From assembly GCA_050187875.1 (NCBI GenBank), contig JBFWXB010000025.1:1-64000 (forward strand): DNA of 64,000 bases, in the 5' to 3' direction. The notes beneath the pieces are model-generated. The model was given only the letters and a program-made list of their open reading frames with translations, searched no databases and had not been told where the DNA came from. This DNA is from JAFKKS01 sp050187875. GTDB taxonomy: Bacteria; Pseudomonadota; Alphaproteobacteria; Rhizobiales; Xanthobacteraceae. Shown one piece after another: positions 16,563 to 25,402 of this stretch; within the stretch, counting starts at the first letter, position 1, and each line of letters starts with the position of its first letter. A program made the position numbers and the translations under genes.

Positions 16563-16988
16563 ATGTCTCGTATGCCGACGCTCTCCAGCCCCTTTCTTCT
16601 CGGATTCGACGAGATCGAGCGTGTGCTCGACCGCGTGGCAAAGGCCGCGGACGGCTATCCGCCGTACAACATCGAACGCGTCCCGCGCGACGAGAAGGAC
16701 CCGGACCGGTTGCGCATCACGCTGGCCGTAGCGGGCTTCACCCGCGACCAGCTCGACGTGACCATCGAGGAGAGCCAGCTCGTCATCCGTGGCCGTCAAC
16801 GCGAAGACAAGGCGCGCGAATACCTGCATCGCGGCATCGCCGCGCGGCAGTTCCAGCGCTCCTTCGTTCTCGCCGAAGGCATGGAAGTCATGCGAGCGGA
16901 CCTCAAGCACGGCCTTTTGTCGATCGACCTCGTGCGTCCCCAGCCGGAGCGCGTGGTCAGGACGATCGCCATCGCCGAGCACGAGTGA
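16563..16988 (+). CDS. Small heat-shock protein, Hsp20/IbpA family
   Basis: ATP-independent chaperone that holds unfolding proteins. The ATG at 16563 gives 141 aa; it follows the masked AAGGG and fits the usual IbpA N-terminus with FLLGFDEIERVLDRV. The alpha-crystallin domain runs from about residue 35 to 130 (YNIERV, LRITLAVAGF, LVIRGRQ, REYLHRGIAARQFQRSF, GLLSIDL). Expression is probably heat-induced by both the RpoH-type promoter and the ROSE-like leader. A DUF1150 gene follows, as commonly seen. Confidence 0.93.
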   Translation: MSRMPTLSSPFLLGFDEIERVLDRVAKAADGYPPYNIERVPRDEKDPDRLRITLAVAGFTRDQLDVTIEESQLVIRGRQREDKAREYLHRGIAARQFQRSFVLAEGMEVMRADLKHGLLSIDLVRPQPERVVRTIAIAEHE

Positions 16989-17060
16989 ACCGCTTCGCCG
17001 GCTGCGAAGTGAACCAAACCCCGGACTCGACCGACAAACTCTTGAAAGGAGTCGAGGGCC

Positions 17061-17327
17061 ATGAAGACCGAAACACACATCAACGAAGCTCAGGCGTTGT
17101 CGCCTGACATGCTCGCCAATCTCGGCGGCGGCCAGATCGCTTACGTCAAGCCGATCCGCTCCGAGGACGTGAAGGCGATGTTCCCGCAAGCGCCGCAACT
17201 GGCGCCGGGCCTGCAGCTCTTCTCGCTGCATGCCGCCGACGGCACGCCGATCATGCTGACGGATTCGCGCGAGGCCGCGATCGCCGGCGCCCGCACGCAG
17301 GACCTTGAGACGGTCAGCGTGCACTAA
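17061..17327 (+). CDS. DUF1150 family protein
   Basis: 88 aa with the family core LGGGQIAYVKPIRSEDVKAM and FSLHAADGTPIMLTDSREAA. DUF1150 genes are found next to hsp20 genes in alphaproteobacteria, and their function is not known to me. GAAAGGAG lies upstream of the ATG. It begins 72 bp after hsp20 and is probably co-transcribed with it, which would make it heat-responsive. No membrane segment or signal peptide is seen. Confidence 0.88.
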   Translation: MKTETHINEAQALSPDMLANLGGGQIAYVKPIRSEDVKAMFPQAPQLAPGLQLFSLHAADGTPIMLTDSREAAIAGARTQDLETVSVH

Positions 17328-17339
17328 GGCGCCGCTTTA

Positions 17340-17418
17340 CCTCCCTTTGAAAAGGGGAGGCGGGCGATAGATAAAAAGATGACCCCCACCGCGACCCTCC
17401 CCCTTCAGGGGGAGGGAG
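17340..17418. repeat. Palindromic repeat, family R6
   Basis: CCTCCCTTTGAAAAGGGGAGG at the left and CCCTCCCCCTTCAGGGGGAGG at the right, joined by a GACCCCCACC-containing middle that matches the copy inside the gene at 47371-50418. It lies between the convergent DUF1150 gene and ptsN. Confidence 0.75.
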
Positions 17419-17433
17419 AGAAGGTGACGCGCT

Positions 17434-17904
17434 TTACTTCGTCGGCTCCAAGGTGACCGGCGGCGCGGTCAGGATCGCATAGATCGCGTCGCTGTCGGGC
17501 GCCTCGCGCAGCAATCTGGCGACGTCCGGCCCGCGCAGGAGGCGGGCGATCTTCGCCAGCGCTTTGAGGTGGTCGGCGCCCGCGCCTTCGGGGGCCAGCA
17601 GCAGGCAGATGAGATCGACCGGCTGACCGTCGAGCGCCTCGAAATCAATCGGCCGGCCAAGCCGCGCAAACAATCCGAACAGTTTCGGCAGATTCGCGAG
17701 CTTCCCGTGCGGGATGGCGATGCCGTTGCCGACCGCGGTCGAGCCGAGCTTCTCGCGCTGGATCAAGACGTCGAGAATCGCGCGCTCGTTTGCGCCGATG
17801 AGCTCCGCCGCTTTCGCCGCCAGCTCCTGCAAGGCCTGCTTCTTCCCGTTCACCTTGAGCGCCGGGATGACGGCGTTCGGCGGGATGAGGTCGTTTAGGG
17901 GCAT
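17434..17904 (-). CDS. ptsN: PTS IIA-like nitrogen regulatory protein PtsN (EIIA-Ntr)
   Basis: The 156-aa regulatory PTS protein, phosphorylated by NPr on His66 in the motif GIAIPHGK. In other proteobacteria it links nitrogen and potassium status to transport and regulation. The family features EKLGSTAVGNGIAIPH and DLICLLLAPEGAGADHLKAL are present. It is last in the minus-strand order lptC-lptA-lptB-rpoN-hpf-ptsN, the conserved rpoN neighbourhood. A 125-bp gap separates it from hpf. Confidence 0.95.
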   Translation of the reverse strand: MPLNDLIPPNAVIPALKVNGKKQALQELAAKAAELIGANERAILDVLIQREKLGSTAVGNGIAIPHGKLANLPKLFGLFARLGRPIDFEALDGQPVDLICLLLAPEGAGADHLKALAKIARLLRGPDVARLLREAPDSDAIYAILTAPPVTLEPTK

Positions 17905-18029
17905 CGAGAGGAAATCCGGGAATGCGGTTGGGAGGGGTTATGCGCTCAGGCCTGGCTCAGGCATCGATCATGTCCCGGACATCCGCCCGGCGCGCAGGGC
18001 GCGGACCATAGGTACGCGCCCCCTTTGGG

Positions 18030-18635
18030 TCAATGCCCGTCATCGACCGGCAGCGCCGGAGGGTCGATCCAGCCAATATGGCCGTCTGCGCGGCGGTAAA
18101 CCACGTTGATACGGCCATGGCCGGCATGCCGAAACACCATCACGGATGCGCCGCGGAAATCCAATTCCTGCACCGCCTCGTTCACCGGCATGCGCTCGAG
18201 CGACGTCGTCGATTCGGCGATGATGACGGGATGAAATTCCTTGGGATGCTCATCCTCGTCATGCTCAGGCGTTTCGATGACATAGCTCGGGGCGTCGATC
18301 GTGCGCAGGTTCGCCTGCGCGGAATGGGCGGCATGCGCGGCGGAGCGATCTTTCAGCCGCCGCTTGTAGCGACGGAGGCGCTTCTCCATGCGCTCGACCG
18401 CCTGGTCGGCGCTCGCATAGGCGTCGGCCGCCGTCGCTTCCGACTCCAAAGTGACGCCGGACGCGAGATGGATAGCGCATTCGGTGTTGAAGCCGAAGCC
18501 TTCGCGGCTCACCGTCACATGTCCTGAATAACCGGCGTTGAAATACTTCTCGAACGCCTCCTTGACGCGGGCATTGATGCGGTCCCGCAGCGCCTCCCCG
18601 ACGTCGAGATTTTTTCCGGAAATGCGAAGTGGCAT
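18030..18635 (-). CDS. hpf: Ribosome hibernation-promoting factor, long form
   Basis: 201 aa. The N-terminal HPF/YfiA domain (about residues 1-110) begins MPLRISGKNLDVGEALRDRI and includes GHVTVSREGFGF. A C-terminal dimerisation domain (about 140-195) carries AVQELDFRGASVMVFRH and RRADGHIGWIDPP, so this is the long form that makes 100S ribosome dimers without RMF. It follows rpoN on the same strand by about 50 bp with a perfect hairpin between. Confidence 0.95.
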   Translation of the reverse strand: MPLRISGKNLDVGEALRDRINARVKEAFEKYFNAGYSGHVTVSREGFGFNTECAIHLASGVTLESEATAADAYASADQAVERMEKRLRRYKRRLKDRSAAHAAHSAQANLRTIDAPSYVIETPEHDEDEHPKEFHPVIIAESTTSLERMPVNEAVQELDFRGASVMVFRHAGHGRINVVYRRADGHIGWIDPPALPVDDGH

Positions 18636-18655
18636 TTGTTTGCCTCTGCCTTGTT

Positions 18656-18676
18656 GTGATGCGCGCGGCGCATCAC
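18656..18676 (-). other. Perfect 9-bp hairpin between rpoN and hpf
   Basis: GTGATGCGC-gcg-GCGCATCAC lies in the 50-bp intercistronic gap. There is no T-run, so RNA processing or attenuation is more likely than termination. Role inferred. Confidence 0.5.
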
Positions 18677-18685
18677 GGCCACGAC

Positions 18686-20233
18686 TTAGAGCGCGATGCG
18701 GGCCGCCGATTGCTTCTCGCGCCGGCGCTGGACCGACGAGGGAATGCGCATCGCTTCTCGGTATTTTGCGACAGTGCGACGGGCAATGTCGATGCCTGCT
18801 TCGCGCAATTTTTCGACGATCGTGTCATCCGACAAAATGTCGCTGGAACTTTCCTCATCGATCAGCCGTTTGATGCGATGGCGTACCGCCTCGGCGGAAT
18901 GCGCATCGCCGCCGTTTGCTGCCGCGATGGCGGAGGTGAAGAAGTATTTGAGCTCGAAGATGCCGCGCGGCGTCGCCATGTATTTATTGGCGGTGACGCG
19001 CGATACTGTCGACTCGTGCATGCTGATGGCATCCGCGACCGTGCGCAGATTGAGCGGCCGCAGATGCTGGACGCCGTAAGCAAAGAATGCGTCCTGCTGA
19101 CGCACGATCTCCATGGACACCTTGACGATGGTGCGGGCGCGCTGATCGAGCGCGCGCACGAGCCACGTGCCGTTCTGCATGCAGTCGGCGAGGTAGCTCT
19201 TCTCACTGGCGCTGCGCGCCGACTTCGAAACCGTGGCATAATAGAGCTGGTTGACGAGCACGCGCGGCAGCGTCTCGTTGTTGAGCTCCACCAGCCATCC
19301 GCCATCGGGTCCGGCGCGCACGTGCACGTCCGGCACCACCGGCTGTACGGGCGATGAGCCGAAGCTCAAGCCGGGCTTCGGATTGAGGCGGCGCACCTCC
19401 GCAATCATTTCGGCGATGTCTTCGTCATCGACGCCGCACAGTTTGCGCAGCGCTGCGAGATCGCGCTTCGCGAGAAGCTCGATATTGGCGATCAGCGTTT
19501 GCATCGCGGGGTCGAAGCGGTCGCGCTCCTTGAGCTGGATCGCGAGGCATTCGGCGAGGTTGCGCGCACACACGCCGACAGGATCGAAAGTCTGCAGGAT
19601 CGCGAGCACGGATTCGATTTCGCTTGCCGTCGTGCCGAGCTTTTCGGCGACGGCCGCGAGATCGCCGGCGATGTATCCGGCCTCGTCGACGAGGTCGAGC
19701 AGGTAGGCGCCGATCAGGCGGCGCGCCGGATCGGGGATGGCCAACGCGAGCTGTTCGGCAAGATGGTCGCCGAGCGAGCGCTCAGACGAGACGAAGGCTT
19801 CGAGGTTGTAGTCGCCGTTATCGCGGCCGCCGTTGCCGACGGAGGCCCATTCCGAAGACGGTCCGAGCTCGGCGGAATGCGTGGGCGCCGCCGGCGCTTC
19901 ACCGTCGGAGGGGAAGACGTTTTCAAGATCGGTGTCGAGCTGCGCTTCGATCGCCGAGCGGCTGGTTTCGAGGTCGCCATCCATCCAGTCATCGCTGCGC
20001 GCCTCGCTTGCGGCCGCGCCGGCGCCGTCGTCAGACGTCTCGCGCTCGGCGTTGCCTGCGTCGCCGTCGCCGTCCGGCTCGCGCTCGAGCAGCGGGTTGC
20101 GCTCAAGCTCTGCCTCGACATAGGCGGTGAGGTCGAGAGTCGAGAGCTGCAGCAGCTTGATGGCCTGCATCAGCTGCGGCGTCATCACGAGCCCTTGGCT
20201 CTGCCGAATCTCGAGCTTCTGACTGAGGGCCAT
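18686..20233 (-). CDS. rpoN: RNA polymerase sigma-54 factor
   Basis: 515 aa with the three sigma-54 regions. The Gln/Leu-rich activator-interacting region I is at residues about 5-50 (RQSQGLVMTPQLMQAIKLLQ); an acidic, variable region II follows to about residue 130. The core-binding and DNA-binding domains include VGVCARNLAECLAIQLKE and LNPKPGLSFG, and the RpoN box ARRTVAKYREAMRIPSS lies near the C-terminus. It sits in the conserved lptB-rpoN-hpf-ptsN block, with a 254-bp upstream gap that probably holds its own promoter. Confidence 0.97.
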   Translation of the reverse strand: MALSQKLEIRQSQGLVMTPQLMQAIKLLQLSTLDLTAYVEAELERNPLLEREPDGDGDAGNAERETSDDGAGAAASEARSDDWMDGDLETSRSAIEAQLDTDLENVFPSDGEAPAAPTHSAELGPSSEWASVGNGGRDNGDYNLEAFVSSERSLGDHLAEQLALAIPDPARRLIGAYLLDLVDEAGYIAGDLAAVAEKLGTTASEIESVLAILQTFDPVGVCARNLAECLAIQLKERDRFDPAMQTLIANIELLAKRDLAALRKLCGVDDEDIAEMIAEVRRLNPKPGLSFGSSPVQPVVPDVHVRAGPDGGWLVELNNETLPRVLVNQLYYATVSKSARSASEKSYLADCMQNGTWLVRALDQRARTIVKVSMEIVRQQDAFFAYGVQHLRPLNLRTVADAISMHESTVSRVTANKYMATPRGIFELKYFFTSAIAAANGGDAHSAEAVRHRIKRLIDEESSSDILSDDTIVEKLREAGIDIARRTVAKYREAMRIPSSVQRRREKQSAARIAL

Positions 20234-20376
20234 GCGGTTGAGTCGGACTTAAAACGTCAACAGTTCCTGATGGTTAACGAGTTGGCTCGATTCTTGTATG
20301 GAAATCGTGCCGCCGAGTCTTTTACTCCGCTCGAGCGGGGAAGGGAAATGGGGGGCTGCGGGATAGACCCAAGCTC

Positions 20377-20461
20377 GTCATGCCCGGGCCTGACCCGGGC
20401 ATCCATCATTCAAAAGCAGTCTGGCGAAAAAGATGAATTGCCGGTCAAGCCTGGCAATGAC
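20377..20461. repeat. Intergenic palindromic repeat, family R2
   Basis: GTCATGCCCGGGCCTGACC at the left and GGTCAAGCCTGGCAATGAC at the right, with A-rich centre. It lies between lptB and rpoN. Confidence 0.85.
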
Positions 20462-20487
20462 GTCGAGAGGGCGGGGAGGCCCCGGCG

Positions 20488-21369
20488 CTACAGCCGGAAT
20501 TCCTCGCCGAGATAGAGGCGGCGGACCTCGGAGTTCTGCACGATCTCGTCGGGCCGGCCCTCCATCAGCACCTCGCCCGAGTAAATGATGTAGGCGCGAT
20601 CGGTGAGGCCGAGCGTCTCGCGGACATTGTGGTCGGTGATGAGCACACCGATGCCGCGATAGGTGAGGTGGCGCACCAGCGCCTGGATGTCGCCAACGGC
20701 GATCGGGTCGATGCCGGCGAACGGCTCGTCGAGCAGCATGTAGGCCGGGCGCGTCGCCAGCGCGCGCGCGATTTCGACGCGGCGGCGCTCGCCGCCGGAG
20801 AGCGCGATCGAGGGTGTCTTGCGCAGCTTGGTGAGGCCGAATTCCTCCAGCAGGCCGTCGAGTTCCTTCTCGCGCCGCTGGCGGCTCGGCTCCACCGCTT
20901 CGAGCACGGCGCGGATATTGTCCTCGACATTGAGGCCGCGGAAGATGGAGGCTTCCTGCGGCAGATAGCCGATGCCGAGGCGCGCGCGCTGATACATCGG
21001 CAGGCCGGTGACGTCGTAGCCGTCGAGCTCGATGCGGCCGCGATCGGCCTTGATGAGGCCGGTGACCATATAGAAGATCGTGGTCTTGCCGGCGCCATTC
21101 GGCCCGAGCAGGCCGACTGCTTCGCCGCGATCGACGTAGAGGCTCGCGCCCTTCACCACCTTGCGCGCGCCGAAACTTTTCTCGACGCCATGCACGGCCA
21201 GAAAGCCCTGGTCGCCTTCGGCGAGCTGGGCGGTGTCCGCATGCGCCGTGCGGCGCGTTCCGCCGGGCGGCGTGACGGCGCGCCCCCCGGGGAACGGCAT
21301 CTTCAGCCGGCTCGTCACTTTGCCGACCATCGACGTCAACGTGCTTTTCTTGCCGGGGGGCGTCAGCAT
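20488..21369 (-). CDS. lptB: LPS export ABC transporter ATP-binding protein
   Basis: Cytoplasmic ATPase driving LPS from inner membrane to LptC/A. 293 aa, with an N-terminal extension of about 55 residues rich in Pro/Gly/Lys before the ABC domain; such extensions occur in related alphaproteobacteria. Motifs are Walker A GPNGAGKTT, Q-loop YLPQEASIFRGL, signature LSGGERRRVEIARAL, Walker B YMLLDEPFAGIDP and ITDHNVRETL. Gene order rnd-lptC-lptA-lptB supports the assignment. The gap to lptA is 13 bp. Confidence 0.96.
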   Translation of the reverse strand: MLTPPGKKSTLTSMVGKVTSRLKMPFPGGRAVTPPGGTRRTAHADTAQLAEGDQGFLAVHGVEKSFGARKVVKGASLYVDRGEAVGLLGPNGAGKTTIFYMVTGLIKADRGRIELDGYDVTGLPMYQRARLGIGYLPQEASIFRGLNVEDNIRAVLEAVEPSRQRREKELDGLLEEFGLTKLRKTPSIALSGGERRRVEIARALATRPAYMLLDEPFAGIDPIAVGDIQALVRHLTYRGIGVLITDHNVRETLGLTDRAYIIYSGEVLMEGRPDEIVQNSEVRRLYLGEEFRL

Positions 21370-21382
21370 GGGTGCGAGGCCA

Positions 21383-22129
21383 TCAGTTCAGCCTCAGCGG
21401 GCGCGAGGGCGACTGCGCGCCGGAACGCGGACGCGCATTGCGCTCCGCATCGTTGCCTTGCGGTTTGCTGTTCGGAGAGGGGGCGCCGCCCGGCGCATTG
21501 GGCGTCGTTCCGGGAATGAACAGGCCCTGGACGCGGCCTGTCCCGCCGCTCGATTCGACACGCGAGGCGCCCGACGTCATGTCGACGACCAGCCGATCGC
21601 CGCGCACGACATTCTGACCTTGGGCGACGACGACGTTGCCGCTGAGCACCAGCGTGTTGCTCTTCATGTCGTAGACGCCACGGTCGCCGGTCGCCGTCTG
21701 ATCCTTTTGCGTGACGACGACGCCCCCTTGGGCTTCGAGCTTGCTGATCTGCTGCGAGCCGCTGCCGAAGCCGCCCGCTGCCGGCGCCGCCGGCTTTTTC
21801 GGCGCGGTGGCTGGCCGTGTTTTCGCCGACGGCTTGCCTTTCCCGGGCGACGCGCCCTCGGTGTAATGAACGATCAGCCGCTTGCATTCCATGGTGGTGT
21901 CGCCTTGGGTCACCTTCACGTTGTCGATGAAGGTCGCGACCTTCTCCTTGTCACGCACTTCGAGGCTGACGGATTCGATCTTGATTGGCTGGTTGCTGTT
22001 CTGCCGAAAACCCTGCACGGCGTTCGGCGGCCCCGACTGCGCGGAAGCCGCGGTGACGCAAGCGAGCACGATCAGCGCTGCGCCAACGCTTGCCGGACGA
22101 AGGCTCGATCGGAACGGAACGGTCATCAT
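21383..22129 (-). CDS. lptA: LPS transport periplasmic protein LptA/OstA
   Basis: Periplasmic bridge protein carrying LPS across the periplasm. 248 aa with a signal peptide (ALIVLACVTAASAQ, residues about 18-31). The OstA beta-jellyroll strands include KIESVSLEVRDKEKVATFID, VKVTQGDTTMECKRLIVHY and GVVVTQKDQTATGDRGVYDM. A Pro/Ala/Lys-rich insert (about 95-130) is unusual relative to E. coli LptA. The start overlaps the lptC stop (ATGATGA), showing coupling. Confidence 0.93.
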   Translation of the reverse strand: MMTVPFRSSLRPASVGAALIVLACVTAASAQSGPPNAVQGFRQNSNQPIKIESVSLEVRDKEKVATFIDNVKVTQGDTTMECKRLIVHYTEGASPGKGKPSAKTRPATAPKKPAAPAAGGFGSGSQQISKLEAQGGVVVTQKDQTATGDRGVYDMKSNTLVLSGNVVVAQGQNVVRGDRLVVDMTSGASRVESSGGTGRVQGLFIPGTTPNAPGGAPSPNSKPQGNDAERNARPRSGAQSPSRPLRLN

Positions 22130-22824
22130 TGCTGCTCCGTCGTCTCCGCCGCGCCGATCGGAGAAACGTTGCCGGACACCACCATTGTCACACCGCCGCC
22201 GAATGTGACGACGTCGCCGCCGCCGGTGATCTCGAGCTTCTGCGCATCGATCCGCCCGCTCGGCATCAGTACTTCGACGGGCTTCTGCGACACGATGTGG
22301 CCCTTGCGCAGATCGAGAAACGCTTCGAGCAGCCGCACCTCGGTGCCCGCCGTCGACGTCACGAGGACATGATCCTTGATCGTCACCGCTTCCGTCTTGG
22401 TGTCGTAAAGCCCGCCGTCGGCTTTGACTTCCACCAGACTGGAGTCTTCAAGCTGCACCTTCGCGTGGATGTCTTTCAACTCTATGAACTGCAGCTTCGT
22501 CAGGTCCTGCGCCGCCGATGTGGCCGTCAATTCATAGGAGCGGCCGTCGCGGGTATAGCCTGCGAGCCGCGGCGCCGCCATCATGACCTTGCGGCCCGAG
22601 ATCACGAGATTGCCGATATTTGGCAGATTCGCGAGCACGCGCAGCGGATTGAGCCAGGTCGCAAGGGCGTAGAGACCGATCCCGCCGACAACGAAAATGG
22701 GGATGAAGCGGCGCAGCCAGCGCACTACGCGGCTGTGGCGGCGGGCCGCGCGAAAAGCCGCGTCGACATTCGCTTGCCGTTCCACGCGCCATGTTCGGGC
22801 ATCACTGTCGATGCTCACGGTCAT
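22126..22824 (-). CDS. lptC: LPS export system protein LptC
   Basis: 232 aa, bitopic inner-membrane protein that receives LPS from LptBFG and passes it to LptA. The single membrane segment is at about residues 40-60 (FIPIFVVGGIGLYALATWL), followed by a periplasmic LptC beta-domain with ISGRKVMMAAPRLAGYTRDG and ASGKEVRLLEA-like strands. It sits upstream of and overlaps lptA, as expected, and RNase D precedes it by 110 bp. Confidence 0.92.
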   Translation of the reverse strand: MTVSIDSDARTWRVERQANVDAAFRAARRHSRVVRWLRRFIPIFVVGGIGLYALATWLNPLRVLANLPNIGNLVISGRKVMMAAPRLAGYTRDGRSYELTATSAAQDLTKLQFIELKDIHAKVQLEDSSLVEVKADGGLYDTKTEAVTIKDHVLVTSTAGTEVRLLEAFLDLRKGHIVSQKPVEVLMPSGRIDAQKLEITGGGDVVTFGGGVTMVVSGNVSPIGAAETTEQQ

Positions 22825-22934
22825 CCCTATCCGCGGCCGGGCCGTGGCCCGGCGGTATCGCGACCTTCCTTATTTCCGGCCGCAGGTCGGCAAGGTCTCA
22901 CCCTGGAATGTGGCCCGTCTGCGGCGGCGCACCT

Positions 22935-23549
22935 TTAAGAATGCGCGAAGATATCCTGCTCGGCCCACCCTGCAAGGTCGAGGCGCGCCCGATTCGGCAG
23001 AAACCGAAAGCAGGCCTCGGCGAGGTCCTGGCGTCCCTCCCGCGCCAGCATCGCATCGAGCTTCTCCTTCAGCGCATGCAAGTGCAGCACGTCGGAGGCG
23101 GCGTAGGTGAGCTGCGCCTCCGTAAGGTCGCGTGCGCCCCAGTCGGACGACTGCTGATGCTTGGAGAGGTCGATGCCAAGCATTTCGCGCACGAGGTCCT
23201 TGAGACCGTGCTTGTCGGTATAGGTCCGCGTCAGCCGCGACGCGATCTTGGTGCAATAGATCGGTCCCGGCATGATGCCGAGAGCGTTGAAGAGGACAGC
23301 GACATCGAACCGCGCGAAGTGGAAGATCTTCAGCACGTTCACATCAGCCATCAGGCGCTTGAGGTTCGGCGCGTCGGCCGCGCCCGCCGGAATCTGCACG
23401 ACGTCGGCGCTGCCGTCGCCGGGCGAGAGCTGCACCACGCAAAGCCGATCGCGGTGCGGATCGAGCCCCATCGTCTCCGTGTCCACCGCGACGGAGCCGG
23501 AATAACGGGAGAGATCGGGAAGATCGCCACGGTGGAGGCGAATGGTCAT
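22935..23549 (-). CDS. Ribonuclease D-type 3'-5' exonuclease
   Basis: 204 aa from the ATG at 23549, chosen because GGAG lies 5 bases upstream; a longer frame adds 8 unsupported residues. DEDDy exonuclease motifs are visible: ExoI VDTETMGL, ExoII IFHFARFDVAVL, and ExoIII YAASDVLHLH with the Tyr of the y-subfamily. It lacks the HRDC domains of E. coli RNase D, as is usual for the short alphaproteobacterial form. It probably trims tRNA or other RNA 3' ends, and precedes lptC as in relatives. Confidence 0.9.
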   Translation of the reverse strand: MTIRLHRGDLPDLSRYSGSVAVDTETMGLDPHRDRLCVVQLSPGDGSADVVQIPAGAADAPNLKRLMADVNVLKIFHFARFDVAVLFNALGIMPGPIYCTKIASRLTRTYTDKHGLKDLVREMLGIDLSKHQQSSDWGARDLTEAQLTYAASDVLHLHALKEKLDAMLAREGRQDLAEACFRFLPNRARLDLAGWAEQDIFAHS

Positions 23550-23686
23550 GCAGTCTCCGGGCTTAAGGCACACGCGCCGCGTGCGGCGACGCGTGTACCA
23601 AGCCCGTGTTCGTTTCGTCCGTCAAGCGCGCGGCGTGGGCTTGTCCCCCAGGTCAAATCCCGAGAGGTGGCCGCGCCCATCGCCCC

Positions 23687-24055
23687 TCAATAGGCGTCGT
23701 CCGGGTCCACCGGGACCGGAGGCCGCGGCGGCGCATCATATGGTTCGACCTCTTCATCATACTCCCGGTGGCCATAGCGGTCGGCGCGGCCCTCGTCGCA
23801 ATCCTGGATGCGGCGGGTGCGCTCGTAACCATCCGGATCGACGCTGCGCCGCACGATGTAGCGGCACTCGCCGTCGTCCTGCACTTCGACATGCCGGCGC
23901 TGTGCATAAACGGGCCCTTCGGCCGGCACGGCGTAACGCGGCGGCGGATAATAGGCGTCGCCCGGCGCGATATCGGCGGCTGCAGCCGGACCGATAAGGC
24001 CGAACAACCCGAAGGCTGCCGCTCCCAGAATTCCCAAACGCTGACAGTTGCGCAT
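23687..24055 (-). CDS. Secreted hypothetical protein
   Basis: 122 aa from the ATG at 24055, chosen because it places a clean signal peptide first (LGILGAAAFGLFGLIGPAAA, cleavage about residue 27). The mature part is polar and rich in Tyr, Arg, Asp and Pro: YYPPPRYAVPAEGPVYAQ, then RHVEVQDDGECRYIVRRSVD and CDEG. Two cysteines could form a disulfide. I recognise no domain. It lies 137 bp after the RNase D start on the same strand and may be monocistronic. Confidence 0.65.
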   Translation of the reverse strand: MRNCQRLGILGAAAFGLFGLIGPAAAADIAPGDAYYPPPRYAVPAEGPVYAQRRHVEVQDDGECRYIVRRSVDPDGYERTRRIQDCDEGRADRYGHREYDEEVEPYDAPPRPPVPVDPDDAY

Positions 24056-24247
24056 CAGAGCTTCACCTTTGTGTTCGTTCGACGCTGATATGCTCGACAC
24101 CCATTCTGGCGGTTTCGTGCACGCATCACGGCTGAAACAAGCCGGGAGCGGGCTTTGTTCCTGATGGTTTCGCGCCTATTGAAAGGCGGAACGGCGGATA
24201 ACGCTTCGTAGAGCCTCCGGCTCTATCGGAAGGGCGGCTGGCGGCCC

Positions 24248-25402
24248 ATGACTGGACCCGTGACCCAAGGTTTGACCCACACGCCGCAGGAAACATCGGC
24301 GGATGCGCGTCCCGGCTACGGGGAAGGGGTGGGTGGGCCATGGCGGGGCCGCGCCCGTCTGCGCCGGCTCTTGGCGCCGCTCGTTATCGGCTTATGCGCG
24401 ACCAGTATCTTCATTCTCGACACGGTGACGGAGCTGGAGATCGCGGCGGCCGTCCTTTACGTCGCCGTGGTTCTCATGGCGGTTCGCGTCTATGCGGCGC
24501 GCGGCGTCGTCATCGTCAGCGCCGGGTGCGTCGTCCTGACGATTCTAAGCCATCTGGTTTCACCGGGCGAAGGATTCCGCCTCACCGCTCTCGCCAATTG
24601 CGTGCTCAGCGTCGCGGCGATCGTTGTCACCGCGGTGCTTGCGCTGCGCAACCAGGCGGCCTTCGCGGCGCTGCATCAGGCGCGCGCGCAGCTCGCGCAT
24701 GTCAATCGCCTGAACACGCTGGGCGAACTCACCGCCGCCATCGCCCATGAGGTCAACCAGCCGCTCGCCGGCGTCGTCACCAATGCCAATGCCTGCCTGC
24801 GCTGGCTCGCCGGCGGCCCGCAGAATACCGGCGAGGTGCGCGCGGCGACGGAGCGCATTATCAGCGACGGCAATCGCGCCAGCGCCGTGATCCAGCGCAT
24901 CCGGGCGCTCGCGCGCAATGCGCCGCTGCAGCGCATCTGGCTCGACATGAACGCGATCGTCGTCGAGGTCGATGCGCTGGTGCGCCACGAACTGGCGCAG
25001 CAGCATGTCCTCCTGCATCTGCAGCTCGACGACGCCTTGCCGCGCGTCTATGGCGACCGCGTGCAGCTGCAGCAGGTCGTCCTCAATCTGGTCATGAACG
25101 CGATCGAGGCGGTCGCGCGAACCGGGCAGGGTGGCGGTGAAATCGTCGTCAGCACGGAACGCGCCGGGCGCGAAGGCCTGCGCGTCGTCGTGCGCGATAA
25201 TGGGCCGGGCTTTGCACAAGCGGACATCGAGAAGTTGTTCGAGGCGTTCTTCACGACCAAAGCCGGCGGGATGGGGATGGGGCTTGCGATCTGCCGCACG
25301 ATCATCGAAGCGCATGGCGGCGCCCTTTCGGCGCGCGCCAACACGCCGCGCGGCGCCGTATTCATTTTCAGCTTGCCGGCGGGCGCGGAGGATAAGACGT
25401 GA
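24248..25402 (+). CDS. Membrane sensor histidine kinase
   Basis: 384 aa. Four hydrophobic segments at about 40-60, 63-82, 84-104 and 115-134 form the N-terminal membrane part with almost no periplasmic domain. The HisKA H-box has the phosphoacceptor His167 in TAAIAHEVNQPLAG, the type seen in FixL/DctB-like kinases. The ATPase domain has NLVMNAIEAV (N box), VRDNGPGF (G1) and GMGMGLAICRTIIEAHGG (G2). The response regulator starts in the stop codon (GTGA), so they form a two-component pair. The signal is unknown. Confidence 0.92.
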   Translation: MTGPVTQGLTHTPQETSADARPGYGEGVGGPWRGRARLRRLLAPLVIGLCATSIFILDTVTELEIAAAVLYVAVVLMAVRVYAARGVVIVSAGCVVLTILSHLVSPGEGFRLTALANCVLSVAAIVVTAVLALRNQAAFAALHQARAQLAHVNRLNTLGELTAAIAHEVNQPLAGVVTNANACLRWLAGGPQNTGEVRAATERIISDGNRASAVIQRIRALARNAPLQRIWLDMNAIVVEVDALVRHELAQQHVLLHLQLDDALPRVYGDRVQLQQVVLNLVMNAIEAVARTGQGGGEIVVSTERAGREGLRVVVRDNGPGFAQADIEKLFEAFFTTKAGGMGMGLAICRTIIEAHGGALSARANTPRGAVFIFSLPAGAEDKT